Assembly (NCBI GenBank): GCA_963736595.1
Contig: CAVTPG010000005.1
Location: 69,235 to 133,234 of the forward strand
Direction: 5' to 3'
DNA length: 64,000 nt
Source of the DNA: Parapontixanthobacter sp963736595
Lineage (GTDB): Bacteria; Pseudomonadota; Alphaproteobacteria; Sphingomonadales; Sphingomonadaceae
The notes under the pieces were generated by a model, which was not told the DNA's origin, made no database searches, and saw only the letters and a list, made by a program, of their open reading frames with translations. A program made the position numbers and the translations under genes. Shown piece by piece: positions 54,293-63,534 of the stretch; position 1 is the first letter of the stretch; every line of letters starts with the position of its first letter.

Positions 54293-55426
54293 GTGATCTG
54301 GATCGCCATCCGGATGCTGACCGGCGACAAGCAGAAATTTTACGGGTTGCTGTTCGGCATCGCCTTTTCCACACTCCTGATTACGCAACAACTGGTCATC
54401 TTCGTCAATTTGATCGAGCGCGGGGCCAGCGGCGTTTACAACGTACCAACGGCGGATGTCTGGGTCATGGATTCGGTCAGCCGCACCACAGATGTGAATT
54501 TCGCCATGCCCTCCACCGCTTTGGATAAAGTGCGCGGTGTGGCAGGCGTGGAATGGGCCGTGCCGCATTTGCGCGCTTCGGCTTCGGTCCGCACGAAAGA
54601 AGGCGATCTGGAAGGCGTCAGCGTCATCGGAGTGGACGATGCGACGCTGATCGGTTTGCCCAAAAACATGATCGAGGGCTCCACGGACGTCCTCTCCAAA
54701 CCCGATGCCGTCATCATCGACGATGTCGGCACGACGCGGATGTTTGGTGAGGCCAGCCCGATCGGTGAGCGGCTTGAATTGAACGATCAACGGGCGGTCA
54801 TTCGCGGCATAGCGGACGCGGTCCCCAGCTTTACCAGCCAGGTGACGCTCTACACCAAATACAGTCAAGCGCTGCGCTATGTCCCCGGCACTCGCAACCG
54901 ATTGAGCTTTGTGCTGGTCGGCGCAAGGGATGGGATGGCACCTGAAGAACTAACGCAGCGCATTACCGAACAAACCGGACTGCGCGCCCGCACCCGCGAC
55001 GAATTTGCGCAGGACGGGGTAGATTTCATAATCGAGAATACGGGTATTCCCTTGAACTTCGGGATCACTGTGGCGCTGGGCTTTATCGTTGGCATCGCCA
55101 TTGTCGGCCTGACGTTCAGCCTGTTTATCCGCGACAACATCAAGCAGTTCGGAGCCTTAAAGGCCATCGGCCTCACCAATGGCAAGATCGGACAAATGGT
55201 GGCGGCACAGGCGCTAATGGTCGGCATGGTCGGCTATGGGCTGGGCGTCCTTGGCACAGTCGGTTTCATCTACGCTTTTTCAAGCAATCCGACTTTCAAG
55301 GGATTCTACATTCCGTGGCAAATCCCGGTTATCTCGTTCGTGTCGATCCTGATCATCATCATTCTGACCGGCTGGCTGGCCTTGCGTAGCGTCATGAAAA
55401 CTGAACCGGCGGCGGTGTTCCGGTGA
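54293..55426 (+). CDS. ABC transporter permease, FtsX/MacB/DevC-like
   Basis: 377-aa permease with one N-terminal span (about 20-40), a large periplasmic domain (about 45-255) and three C-terminal FtsX-type spans, ending SVMKTEPAAVFR as in DevC/MacB permeases. It starts with GTG and has only a weak ribosome-binding site. With the ATPase, an HlyD adaptor and an outer-membrane channel it forms a DevBCA-TolC-like exporter. The substrate could be a glycolipid, peptide or drug. Confidence 0.88.
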   Translation: MIWIAIRMLTGDKQKFYGLLFGIAFSTLLITQQLVIFVNLIERGASGVYNVPTADVWVMDSVSRTTDVNFAMPSTALDKVRGVAGVEWAVPHLRASASVRTKEGDLEGVSVIGVDDATLIGLPKNMIEGSTDVLSKPDAVIIDDVGTTRMFGEASPIGERLELNDQRAVIRGIADAVPSFTSQVTLYTKYSQALRYVPGTRNRLSFVLVGARDGMAPEELTQRITEQTGLRARTRDEFAQDGVDFIIENTGIPLNFGITVALGFIVGIAIVGLTFSLFIRDNIKQFGALKAIGLTNGKIGQMVAAQALMVGMVGYGLGVLGTVGFIYAFSSNPTFKGFYIPWQIPVISFVSILIIIILTGWLALRSVMKTEPAAVFR

Positions 55427-56172
55427 GCACAGACCCAAAAACCATGCAGCAAGCCACGGAAAACAACGCCAATGGCGCGGCCATTTCCGTGCGCGACATT
55501 GCGCGTGACTTCGAGGCCGGTCAGCAGACCATTCGCGTGCTGCACGGCATCGATCTGGACGTGAAATCAGGCGAACTGACCTATCTTGTCGGAGAGTCCG
55601 GATCGGGCAAGACTACGCTCATTTCGATCATGTGCGGCATCCTGTTTCCGACCGAGGGGCAGGTGGAGGTTTTCGGCACGGATATTTATAGCCTGCCGGA
55701 CAGCGATCTGGTGCGGTTCCGCCTGCAAAATATGGGTTTTATCTTTCAGCAATACAATCTCATCCCTGCCATCGATGCGGCGCATAACGCCGCCGTGCCG
55801 CTGATCGCGCAAGGTATGGATCGACGCGAAGCGCGGGATCAGGCGGTCGAGATGCTGGATAAGCTGAACATTGCGGATCAGGCGGACAAATTGCCGAACC
55901 AGCTTTCCGGAGGTCAGCAGCAGCGGGTCGCGATCGCGCGCGCGCTGGTCCATCGCCCGCGTCTGGTGGTGTGCGACGAGCCTACGGCTGCGCTGGATGC
56001 GAAATCGGGCCGGCGCGTGATGGATCTGCTGCGCGAAGTCGCGCTGTCCGAAGACCGCTCGGTCATGATCGTGACGCATGACAACCGCATTTTCGACCTC
56101 GCCGACCGCATCCTCGTGCTGGAAGACGGACGTATCACCCATGACGGCATCGAAATGCCAAACGATCATTAG
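55423..56172 (+). CDS. ABC transporter ATP-binding protein (LolD/MacB/DevA type)
   Basis: 249-aa ATPase. Walker A is GESGSGKTTL (about 60-69), Q-loop FIFQQYNLIP, signature LSGGQQQRVAIARA, Walker B LVVCDEPTAALD and the His-switch VTHDNRI are all intact. It starts with GTG overlapping the permease stop by 4 bp (GTGA), implying strict co-expression. The LolD-like subgroup pairs with FtsX-type permeases. Confidence 0.94.
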   Translation: MSTDPKTMQQATENNANGAAISVRDIARDFEAGQQTIRVLHGIDLDVKSGELTYLVGESGSGKTTLISIMCGILFPTEGQVEVFGTDIYSLPDSDLVRFRLQNMGFIFQQYNLIPAIDAAHNAAVPLIAQGMDRREARDQAVEMLDKLNIADQADKLPNQLSGGQQQRVAIARALVHRPRLVVCDEPTAALDAKSGRRVMDLLREVALSEDRSVMIVTHDNRIFDLADRILVLEDGRITHDGIEMPNDH

Positions 56173-56190
56173 GAAGCGACGAGAAACGCC

Positions 56191-57180
56191 ATGGCTTTAT
56201 CAATGAAAAATCTTAGCTTTTCGCGGCAAATTCTGCCCGTTCTGGCGGTGCTCGGTCTAATTCTGGCGGTCATTTACATCGTCACTGGCCTACCCGATCG
56301 CGAGTTGGTGGAGCCGGATCGCGAACCGCCGCGTGCCACGGGAGTGCTGGCGGACAACCCGCGTGTGGCAGGTGCGGGAATTGTCGAACCTTCAAGCGAG
56401 ATCGTTTCCGTCGGCACGGCCCTGTCCGGCCTCATCACCGATTTCCGCGTGCGACCCGGAGACTTCGTGCAACGGGGACAACCGCTCTTCACCGTCGATG
56501 ACCGGGCGGCGCGCGCCAGCCTGTCGGAAGCCAATGCGCAAATCGCCGAGGCACGCGCAGCCATCGCCGAAGCGCAAACCGGACAGGCTACCGCCAATCA
56601 GCAACTCAGCCTGTTCCGCAATGTCAGCGATCCCGCTGCTGTGAGCCAGTCCGAGGTCATTCGCGCCGAAGGTGAAGCCAATGCCGCGACACAGCGCCTG
56701 TCGCTGGCACGTGCGCGATTGGCGGCGGCACAAGCGAGAGCCAATTCGGTCAATACGGAAATCGGGCGGCTTACCGTTCGCGCTCCGATAACTGGCGAAA
56801 TTCTGTCGGTCGACAAGCGCGTTGGCGAGTTCGTCAGTGCCGGAGGGCCACAAGGTTCCGGCAGTGAACCGATCCTGCAAATGGGCGAGACGCGCCCGCT
56901 GCATATCCGCATCGACATCGATGAAGAGCAGGCCGCGCGCATCAATGAAGGTGCCCCTGCAACCGTGTCACCACGCGGTGCCGCCGAGCGGCAGGTCAAG
57001 GCGCAATTCGTGCGCGTGGAACCTCTGGTCGTGCCGAAACGCTCGCTCACCAATAGCGCCGCCGAACGGGTCGATGTGCGAGTGATGCAAGTCATTTACG
57101 CCCTGCCCTTCGACGAAGACGGATTCCGCGTCGGGCAGCAGGTCGATGCGTTCATTCCTGCGCGCACGAGCGGAAACTGA
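56191..57180 (+). CDS. HlyD-family periplasmic adaptor protein
   Basis: 329-aa adaptor anchored by an N-terminal span (about 12-32). A biotinyl-lipoyl-like half-motif (LSGLITDFRVRPGDFVQRGQ, quoted as ITDFRVRPGDFVQRGQPLF) precedes a helical hairpin (about 105-195) and a beta-barrel region with RAPITGEILSVDKRVGEFV. It bridges the permease to the outer-membrane channel encoded next. The 18-bp gap after the ATPase gene fits one operon. Confidence 0.91.
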   Translation: MALSMKNLSFSRQILPVLAVLGLILAVIYIVTGLPDRELVEPDREPPRATGVLADNPRVAGAGIVEPSSEIVSVGTALSGLITDFRVRPGDFVQRGQPLFTVDDRAARASLSEANAQIAEARAAIAEAQTGQATANQQLSLFRNVSDPAAVSQSEVIRAEGEANAATQRLSLARARLAAAQARANSVNTEIGRLTVRAPITGEILSVDKRVGEFVSAGGPQGSGSEPILQMGETRPLHIRIDIDEEQAARINEGAPATVSPRGAAERQVKAQFVRVEPLVVPKRSLTNSAAERVDVRVMQVIYALPFDEDGFRVGQQVDAFIPARTSGN

Positions 57181-57182
57181 AC

Positions 57183-58649
57183 GTGAAACGCATCATATCT
57201 CTGCTCGCGCTGACGGTAAGCCTTTCCGCTTGTGTCGCAGGCCCGGCGCCAGAAATCGCAACGCCTGCGCCCGAATTGCCGCAAAGCTTCTTTTACGCGG
57301 GCAGTGCTGACACCGCAGCAGATGTGGCGCAGCTTTTGCCGGTCGATGATGCTGCATTTCAGCTTTTGTCCGAGCGGGTGCTGACTGCCTCTCCGACGCT
57401 TGGTGAAGCGCTGGCACGGATCGATGCAGCCCGTGCAGGAGCAGCGCGTGCCGGGGCCGAGCGGCTACCGAATATCGGCGCGGATGCCTCGGTGAGCGGG
57501 TCGCGCACTAACCCTGCACAATTCGGGGACGATCTGCCTTCCGGCATCAATTTCGACACCGAACAAGTTGCTTACGCAGCCAATCTGACTGCGCGATGGG
57601 ATCCTGACATTTTCGGCCGATTGCGTGCACAGGAACGCGCGGCGCTGGCACGGATCGACGCCGCCACTGCCAATGCAGCAGGCGTTCGGATCGCATTGCT
57701 TGGAGAGCTGGCGGCGAGTGTAATCGACTGGCGCAGCCTGACCGCGCGCGAGCTGGCATTGCAGGAAGACTTGGAGGCCGCGCTCGATCTGGCACGGCTG
57801 GCCGGGGTGCGCGAGGAAGCAGGGCTTGCGCCCGGTTTCGATCGCGTGCGCGCCGAGACAACCGCAGCTGCTTCCCGCAGCCGTCTGGCCGCATTGGCCA
57901 GCGAACGCGCGCGCCTGATTGGGCGGATCGTGACGCTGACGGCTCTGCCGGCAAGCGAAGTTCGCGAGGCGCTTGATACCGCAGAAACCGCGCTGGAATT
58001 ACGCGAACCGCCAGCGATGCTACCCTCGTTATTGCTGACCAACCGCCCGGATGTGCTGCGCGCTGCTGCCAATTTAGCCGCGCAGGATGCCGAGCTCGCC
58101 GCCGCTGCCCGCTCGCGCTTTCCGCAGTTCAACCTTAATGCGGTAATCGGCTTGCTGGCATTCTCGCCCGGCGATTTGTTTGATGAAGACAGCATTGTCG
58201 GATCGCTTGCTGCGGGGCTTGCCGCCCCCCTCCTCGACTTTGGCCGCATCGAAGCGGAAATCAATCTTGCCGCAGCCGAAAAGCGCGCCGCTTTCGCCGC
58301 TTACAGGCAGGCTGTGTTTACCGGATTGGGCGACACGGAAGCCGCTTATGGTCTGATCGCCGCTGCCGATGCCGAATACGCCGCAATCGTTGCTGAACGC
58401 GACAGCGCACAACGCGCAGCGCGGTTGGCCGACACACGCTATCGCGCCGGATTGGCCGATTTTCTGACAGTGCTGGAGGCTCGCCGTGTCGCCGATGCCA
58501 GCGCCGCAAGAGCCGCCATCGCGCTGGGCAGTGCTCGCCGCGCGCGCGTATTGTTATGGCAGGCAGTCGGCGGCTTGCCCTTGCAAGCCGATCCATCGAG
58601 CGGCACTGACGAAAATCAAAACGGCAGCAGCGATCCGTCCGAGTTGTAA
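57183..58649 (+). CDS. Outer-membrane efflux channel lipoprotein (NodT/TolC family)
   Basis: 488-aa outer-membrane factor. The lipoprotein signal MKRIISLLALTVSLSAC gives lipid Cys17, and two OEP repeats follow, marked by LARIDAARAGAARAGAERLPN and ADTRYRAGLADFLTVLEARR. Together with the preceding three genes it completes a tripartite exporter. It starts 2 bp after the adaptor stop. The 3' end overlaps the convergent exoD-like gene by 34 bp. Confidence 0.92.
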   Translation: MKRIISLLALTVSLSACVAGPAPEIATPAPELPQSFFYAGSADTAADVAQLLPVDDAAFQLLSERVLTASPTLGEALARIDAARAGAARAGAERLPNIGADASVSGSRTNPAQFGDDLPSGINFDTEQVAYAANLTARWDPDIFGRLRAQERAALARIDAATANAAGVRIALLGELAASVIDWRSLTARELALQEDLEAALDLARLAGVREEAGLAPGFDRVRAETTAAASRSRLAALASERARLIGRIVTLTALPASEVREALDTAETALELREPPAMLPSLLLTNRPDVLRAAANLAAQDAELAAAARSRFPQFNLNAVIGLLAFSPGDLFDEDSIVGSLAAGLAAPLLDFGRIEAEINLAAAEKRAAFAAYRQAVFTGLGDTEAAYGLIAAADAEYAAIVAERDSAQRAARLADTRYRAGLADFLTVLEARRVADASAARAAIALGSARRARVLLWQAVGGLPLQADPSSGTDENQNGSSDPSEL

Positions 58650-59227
58650 TACATATAGGTGCCGCCCACCAAAGCCGCGATCGACAGGATTGTCGCGACC
58701 AGCATCAGCAAGCCATCCTTCACCGTCAGAGCCAGCGCAAACGCCGCAATCGTCAGCATCGGGGCGGAGCTGGCAAAGGGAATAAACTCCAGCGGCGGCA
58801 CGGTAATACACAACAGAATGATCGCAATCGCAGCAATCCGTTGCCACATCGGTCCGGTAAATTGCTGCATCCGGCCTTTGAACAATTTGTCCAGCTTGGC
58901 CGCCACGCCCTCCAGCTTTTCCGCGCCTTTCATCAGGCTATCGGATTTGATCGCGCGCTGTTCGATGAAATCGGGTATCCAGACATGATCGCCGCCGATC
59001 AGCAATTGTACGGCGATAAAGGCGATCAGCACGGCAAAAGCCGTCGGCACGCCGGGTATGCCCCCCAGCGGCGTTACTTCCAGCAGTGCCGGGATAAACA
59101 TGAACGGTCCGAAACTGCGCTTGCCAAATTTGTCCAGCACATCACCGATGCGTACTTCAGATTTTTCATCTGCCAGCTCTTCCAAGCCTTCGACTGTTTC
59201 GGTCGCGCTTTTCGGTTCTTTCGACAT
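58616..59227 (-). CDS. ExoD-like exopolysaccharide biosynthesis protein
   Basis: 203-aa membrane protein with a cytoplasmic N-terminus and about four to five spans; family features include GKRSFGPFMFIPALLEVTPLGGIPGVPT, in particular PALLEVTPLGGIPGVPT, and FAVLIAFIAVQLL. ExoD was named in Sinorhizobium for reduced exopolysaccharide and altered alkali tolerance, but the biochemical role is unclear. It faces the exporter operon. Confidence 0.87.
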   Translation of the reverse strand: MSKEPKSATETVEGLEELADEKSEVRIGDVLDKFGKRSFGPFMFIPALLEVTPLGGIPGVPTAFAVLIAFIAVQLLIGGDHVWIPDFIEQRAIKSDSLMKGAEKLEGVAAKLDKLFKGRMQQFTGPMWQRIAAIAIILLCITVPPLEFIPFASSAPMLTIAAFALALTVKDGLLMLVATILSIAALVGGTYMYYNSDGSLLPF

Positions 59228-59305
59228 GATCAGTCTCCCTGCGCGCCAGACAAGCGGGCGAAGAAAAACCTTTACGCCTCAATGGTTAACAAGGCAAAAT
59301 TTCGT

Positions 59306-59761
59306 TTAAAGCGACGGTTGTTTATTTAACAAAGCAGAACGTTCGCAGCGGCACACCACCTCGTCGCGCTGGTTGATCGCTTCATGCAGAAACGTGACGA
59401 TTCCCGCATCAGGGCGCGATTTGCTTTCCCGTTTCGACAAAACTTCGCTGGTTGCGCGCAGCGTATCGCCGAGGAACACCGGCTTGGGCATCACCAGCTT
59501 ATCATAGCCCAAATTTGCGACCAGCGTGCCAAGCGTCGTGTCGCCCACCGTCAGCCCGACCATCAGCGCAAACGTATAAGTGCCATTGACCAGAATTTGC
59601 CCGAATTCGCTGGCCTTGGCCGCCTCCACATCCAGATGCAGCGGCTGCGGGTTATGCGTCATGGTCGTGAACAGCAGATTGTCGGTCTCGGTGACAGTCC
59701 GGCGAATTTCATGATCGATTTTCCGACCCTCGCTCCATTGATCGAAAAACAAGCCAGCCAT
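59306..59761 (-). CDS. MaoC family (R)-hydratase-like protein
   Basis: 151-aa hot-dog-fold dehydratase that hydrates enoyl-CoA thioesters. The hydratase-2 motif appears as MTHNPQPLHLDVEAA (about residues 33-47) with the conserved Asn and His; the canonical Asp at the start of the motif is replaced by Thr. I chose the ATG at 59761, preceded by GGAGAA 5 bases upstream. It lies 2 bp after the aldehyde dehydrogenase gene and should be co-transcribed with it. Confidence 0.88.
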   Translation of the reverse strand: MAGLFFDQWSEGRKIDHEIRRTVTETDNLLFTTMTHNPQPLHLDVEAAKASEFGQILVNGTYTFALMVGLTVGDTTLGTLVANLGYDKLVMPKPVFLGDTLRATSEVLSKRESKSRPDAGIVTFLHEAINQRDEVVCRCERSALLNKQPSL

Positions 59762-59763
59762 GT

Positions 59764-61194
59764 TTATTCTCCGTCCGGGAAATAGCCGGGTATCGATTTC
59801 AATTCGAGGAATTCGTGGAAGCCTGCTTCGCCCCATTCGCGGCCATTTCCGCTGTGTTTGTAACCGCCGAATGCCGCGTGAAAATCATAGCCGCCATTGA
59901 TGGAAACACGGCCTGCACGGATGCGTTTGGCGACCTTGCGCGCCTCGTCCTGATCATCGCCCATGACGTGACCGGCAAGCCCGTATTCCGTGTCGTTCGC
60001 GATGGCGATGGCGTCATCCATATCGGTGTAGCCAAGGATCGCGAGGACCGGCCCGAAGATTTCCTCGCGCGCTATCTCCATGTCATTTGTGACATCGGCA
60101 AAGACGGTGGGTTTCACGTAATGTCCAGTGTCGAGGCCTTCAGGTTTGCCAGTGCCTCCGGTGACCAAAGTGGCGCCTTCGGACACGCCGCTTTCGATGA
60201 GAGATTGGATCTTGTCCCATTGCGGTTTCGATACGACCGGGCCGATAGTTGCATTGCCATTTGGATCGCCAACCACGACCTTTTCGGCCGCTTCTTTGGC
60301 CGCAGCCTTGGCTTCCTCCATCCGGGCGTGTGGGACCAACATCCGGCTGGGCGCGGTGCAGGTCTGCCCCGAATTGCCCATCATGCTGGTCGTGCCCTTG
60401 GCGACGCTTTGCGCAAATACGCTATCGTCGAGGATGATGTTGGGGCTTTTGCCCCCCAGTTCCTGCGCCACGCGTTTGACAGTCGCGGCCGCATTGCGCG
60501 CCACTTCGATGCCAGCGCGGGTCGATCCGGTAAAGGACACCATGTCGATGTCTTCGTGGCCGGAGATCGCTTCGCCGACTGTTGGACCATCGCCAAAGAC
60601 AAGGTTAAATACGCCCGCTGGCGTGCCGGCGGCGTGCATTATCTCGGTAAAAATTTGCGCGGAATACGGGGCGATTTCCGATGGCTTCAGCACCATCGTG
60701 CAACCCGCAGCGATGGCCGGAAAAACCTTGACCGCGATCTGATTGATCGGCCAGTTCCACGGGGTGATGAGGCCGCACACACCAATCGGTTCATGAACGT
60801 GCAGCGTCGTGTTGACCTGCTCTTCGAAAGTAAACTTCTCAAGGATTTCAATGGCGGTTTTGAGGTGCCCTGCGCCCAGATTGACGTGCGATCCACTGGC
60901 GAGCGACGTGGGCGCACCCATTTCCTCGGTCACCGCTTTGGCCAGATCTTCGCGCCGTTTTTCATACTCCGACTGGATGTTGCGCAGCAGGTCAAGGCGT
61001 TCTTCGCGAGTGGAAAATTGCCATGTTTCGAACGCCTTACGGGCGGCGGCTACGGCGCGATCAACATCCTGCGCGTTGCCCATGGCTATCGTGCCGGAAG
61101 CCGCTTCAGTCGCTGGATTTTCAACCTCCAGCGTGGCATCGCTCAATGGCTCGACAAAAGCACCGTCGATGTAGAATTTTGTGTAATCGCGCAT
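59764..61194 (-). CDS. NAD(P)-dependent aldehyde dehydrogenase
   Basis: 476-aa aldehyde dehydrogenase oxidising an aldehyde to its acid. The catalytic Cys lies in GNSGQTCTAPSRML and the general-base Glu in QELGGKSPNI; FTGSTRAGIEV is the cofactor loop. Substrate is not predictable from sequence. In the cluster with MaoC and a CaiB/BaiF CoA-transferase it probably feeds acid or acyl-CoA catabolism. Confidence 0.93.
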   Translation of the reverse strand: MRDYTKFYIDGAFVEPLSDATLEVENPATEAASGTIAMGNAQDVDRAVAAARKAFETWQFSTREERLDLLRNIQSEYEKRREDLAKAVTEEMGAPTSLASGSHVNLGAGHLKTAIEILEKFTFEEQVNTTLHVHEPIGVCGLITPWNWPINQIAVKVFPAIAAGCTMVLKPSEIAPYSAQIFTEIMHAAGTPAGVFNLVFGDGPTVGEAISGHEDIDMVSFTGSTRAGIEVARNAAATVKRVAQELGGKSPNIILDDSVFAQSVAKGTTSMMGNSGQTCTAPSRMLVPHARMEEAKAAAKEAAEKVVVGDPNGNATIGPVVSKPQWDKIQSLIESGVSEGATLVTGGTGKPEGLDTGHYVKPTVFADVTNDMEIAREEIFGPVLAILGYTDMDDAIAIANDTEYGLAGHVMGDDQDEARKVAKRIRAGRVSINGGYDFHAAFGGYKHSGNGREWGEAGFHEFLELKSIPGYFPDGE

Positions 61195-61244
61195 GATTTC
61201 TCCTGTTCGCTATGCGATGTAGGAGCCGCAACAGAAGGGTGCAA

Positions 61245-62339
61245 TCACTTGTCTCGTGCGGCCCACTTTTCCGCCAATTCTTGGCCATCCTGCGCGCTGT
61301 CGCGGATCGTACCGGGCGTACGGGAAAAGCGCGGAGCGGGTGCAGTATGCCAAACGCCATCGCGTTCGACATAAGCATCGCGGGCTTGCAAATGCGGGTG
61401 ATCGCGCGCTTCATCCACCGGCAGAACCGGCGCAAAACAGGCATCGGTCCCCTCCAGCAATTCAGTCCACTCCGCCGCCGGCTTCGTCTTGAACAATTCC
61501 GCCAGTTTCACAGCGTAATTGTCCCAGTTTGCAGGATTCATCTGCCCGTCTGACAAAGCATCTTTTTCGCCAAGTTTCTCAAGCAGTTCGCTATAAAATT
61601 GCGGCTCGATCGCGCCCAGCGAAATGTGCTTTCCATCGGCGCATTCATAGGTGCGATAGAAATGCGCCGCGCCACCTAGGAGACCGGAACCGCGCGTCGT
61701 CGATAAATGCGGCAAGTGCCTGACACCAAAGAAGAAACTCATCAGGCTGGTCGCGCCATCGACAATCGCCGCGTCGATCACTTGCCCTTTGCCCGACCGC
61801 TCCCGCTCATACAACGCAGCCAGAATTCCCAGCGCGCAATATAGCGAGCCACCTCCGAAATCGCCGACCAGATTTTGCGGTGGAATTGGCGGTTCTCCGG
61901 GCTTTCCGACCGCATCCAGCGCGCCGGTAATCGCGATGTAATTAATGTCGTGACCCGCCGTATTGGCCAGCGGGCCTTCCTGTCCCCAGCCGGTCATGCG
62001 GGCATAGATCAAGCGCTCGTTTTGGCTGCACAAATCAGCGGGTCCAAGCCCCAGACGCTCCATCACGCCGGGCCGGAATCCTTCCAGCACAACATCGGCA
62101 TTTTCCGCAGTTTTCCGGCAAAAATCACGGCCTTCCTCGCTGCGAATATCGACCGCAACGCGATGTCTCGCACGCTCCACAACCGGGTTCAAAGTGCTGG
62201 CCCCTTCCCGCTCGATCCGCAGGACTTCTGCGCCCATATCGGCGAGCAGCATTGCGCAATGGGGTCCGGGTCCGATGCCGACGAACTCGATCACCCGCAA
62301 GCCGGTTAGCGGGCCGTTGGAGGGCTTTTCGGACATCAT
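61245..62339 (-). CDS. CaiB/BaiF family CoA-transferase (alpha-methylacyl-CoA racemase-like)
   Basis: 364-aa family III CoA-transferase or racemase. The N-terminal GLRVIEFVGIGPGPHCAMLLADMGAEVLRIER (key parts GPGPHCAMLLADMGAEV) and MTGWGQEGPLANTAGHDINYIA match the AMACR-like branch, with His and Asp residues (GHD) in the active site. It could racemise branched 2-methylacyl-CoAs for beta-oxidation. Start 62339 or, one codon in, 62336. It precedes the aldehyde dehydrogenase gene by 50 bp. Confidence 0.9.
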   Translation of the reverse strand: MMSEKPSNGPLTGLRVIEFVGIGPGPHCAMLLADMGAEVLRIEREGASTLNPVVERARHRVAVDIRSEEGRDFCRKTAENADVVLEGFRPGVMERLGLGPADLCSQNERLIYARMTGWGQEGPLANTAGHDINYIAITGALDAVGKPGEPPIPPQNLVGDFGGGSLYCALGILAALYERERSGKGQVIDAAIVDGATSLMSFFFGVRHLPHLSTTRGSGLLGGAAHFYRTYECADGKHISLGAIEPQFYSELLEKLGEKDALSDGQMNPANWDNYAVKLAELFKTKPAAEWTELLEGTDACFAPVLPVDEARDHPHLQARDAYVERDGVWHTAPAPRFSRTPGTIRDSAQDGQELAEKWAARDK

Positions 62340-62476
62340 AATCCTTTCAAATTACTGGACTTTCCGCGCCTGCAAAGCGTTAATTCCACAACGGCACTGA
62401 AACGGTCCTTAAACGCACCGAGACTAGGTCGAGTTGCTTTAAACGATCACACAGCGACCCAAATACCTTACCAAAA

Positions 62477-63475
62477 TCAGGCGGCAGCTTTCGACCCGTG
62501 TTGGAAACCGGAAAGCCGCTCGGAAATGATCGCATCGGCCTCGGCCATGATCCGGTCGATCAATTCCTGACAAGTCGGAATGTCACTGATGAGGCCGGCC
62601 ACCATGCCGCAGCTCCAGGCGCCTGCATCCATCTCGCCTTCCATCATGATCCGCGGATAGACACCCGCAACTTGCTCGATCACGTCCTCGAATTTCAAGT
62701 CGCTACCTTTTTCCTGCTCGATCCTGAGCAATTCCTCGACCGCATCGTTGGTCATTACCCGTTCGGTATTGCGCAGGGGCCGCATGACCAACCGGGTGTC
62801 CAGCTCGCTTGCTGCCACGATCGCCGCTTTCACGTTTTCGTGTACCGGCGCTTCTTTCGTCGCAATAAAGCGCGTGCCCATATTCATGCCGTCAGCGCCC
62901 ATGGCCAACGCCGCGACCAGACTGCGCCCGTCGGCCATCCCGCCGCTGGCTACGAAGGGAATTTCCAGCTCGTCGGCAGCGCGCGGTAGCAGGATCATGT
63001 TGGGAATGTCGTCTTCGCCCGGATGCCCTCCGCATTCAAACCCATCGACCGACACCGCGTCGCACCCGATACTCTGCGCTTTTAGCGAATGCCGCACGCT
63101 GGTGCATTTGTGGATTACCTTGATCCCCGCATCTTTCAGGTAAGGCAGCACCTGCGCTGGATTGTTGCCCGCCGTCTCCACGACCTTCACCCCGCCCTCG
63201 ATGATCGCCTTGATGATCGCGGGATAGTCGGGCGCATTGACCGTCGGCAGGAACGTGACATTCACCCCAAACGGCTTGTCGGTCATGTCCCGGCACTTCG
63301 CGATTTCATTCGCCAGATCTTCCGGTGTTTTCTGCGTCAGCCCGGTGATGATCCCCAGCCCGCCCGCATTGGAAACAGCCGCCGCCATCTCGGCAAAACC
63401 GACATAATGCATCCCGCCCTGAATGATGGGATGCTGGATGCCGAACATTTCGGTGATGGCGGTTTTCATGGACAT
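62477..63475 (-). CDS. Nitronate monooxygenase family FMN protein
   Basis: 332-aa TIM-barrel FMN enzyme of the NPD/2-nitropropane dioxygenase family. The phosphate-binding region is in FVASGGMADGRSLVAALAMGADG, and VDGFECGGHPGEDD carries the His often used in catalysis. True nitronate monooxygenases detoxify propionate 3-nitronate, but many homologues in acyl-CoA clusters, as here, have other roles. It is 137 bp before the CaiB-type gene; that gap holds no gene I can see. Confidence 0.9.
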   Translation of the reverse strand: MSMKTAITEMFGIQHPIIQGGMHYVGFAEMAAAVSNAGGLGIITGLTQKTPEDLANEIAKCRDMTDKPFGVNVTFLPTVNAPDYPAIIKAIIEGGVKVVETAGNNPAQVLPYLKDAGIKVIHKCTSVRHSLKAQSIGCDAVSVDGFECGGHPGEDDIPNMILLPRAADELEIPFVASGGMADGRSLVAALAMGADGMNMGTRFIATKEAPVHENVKAAIVAASELDTRLVMRPLRNTERVMTNDAVEELLRIEQEKGSDLKFEDVIEQVAGVYPRIMMEGEMDAGAWSCGMVAGLISDIPTCQELIDRIMAEADAIISERLSGFQHGSKAAA

Positions 63476-63534
63476 AATCTCCCGGATGGAATGCTGGTTT
63501 TGTTGGGTGTTTTAGTAAATGCGCGCGGAAAAAA

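Noticed and set aside
59815..61374. 519-codon plus-strand frame opposite the aldehyde dehydrogenase gene
   Set aside because: Antisense shadow; the aldehyde dehydrogenase frame carries the catalytic Cys and Glu motifs.
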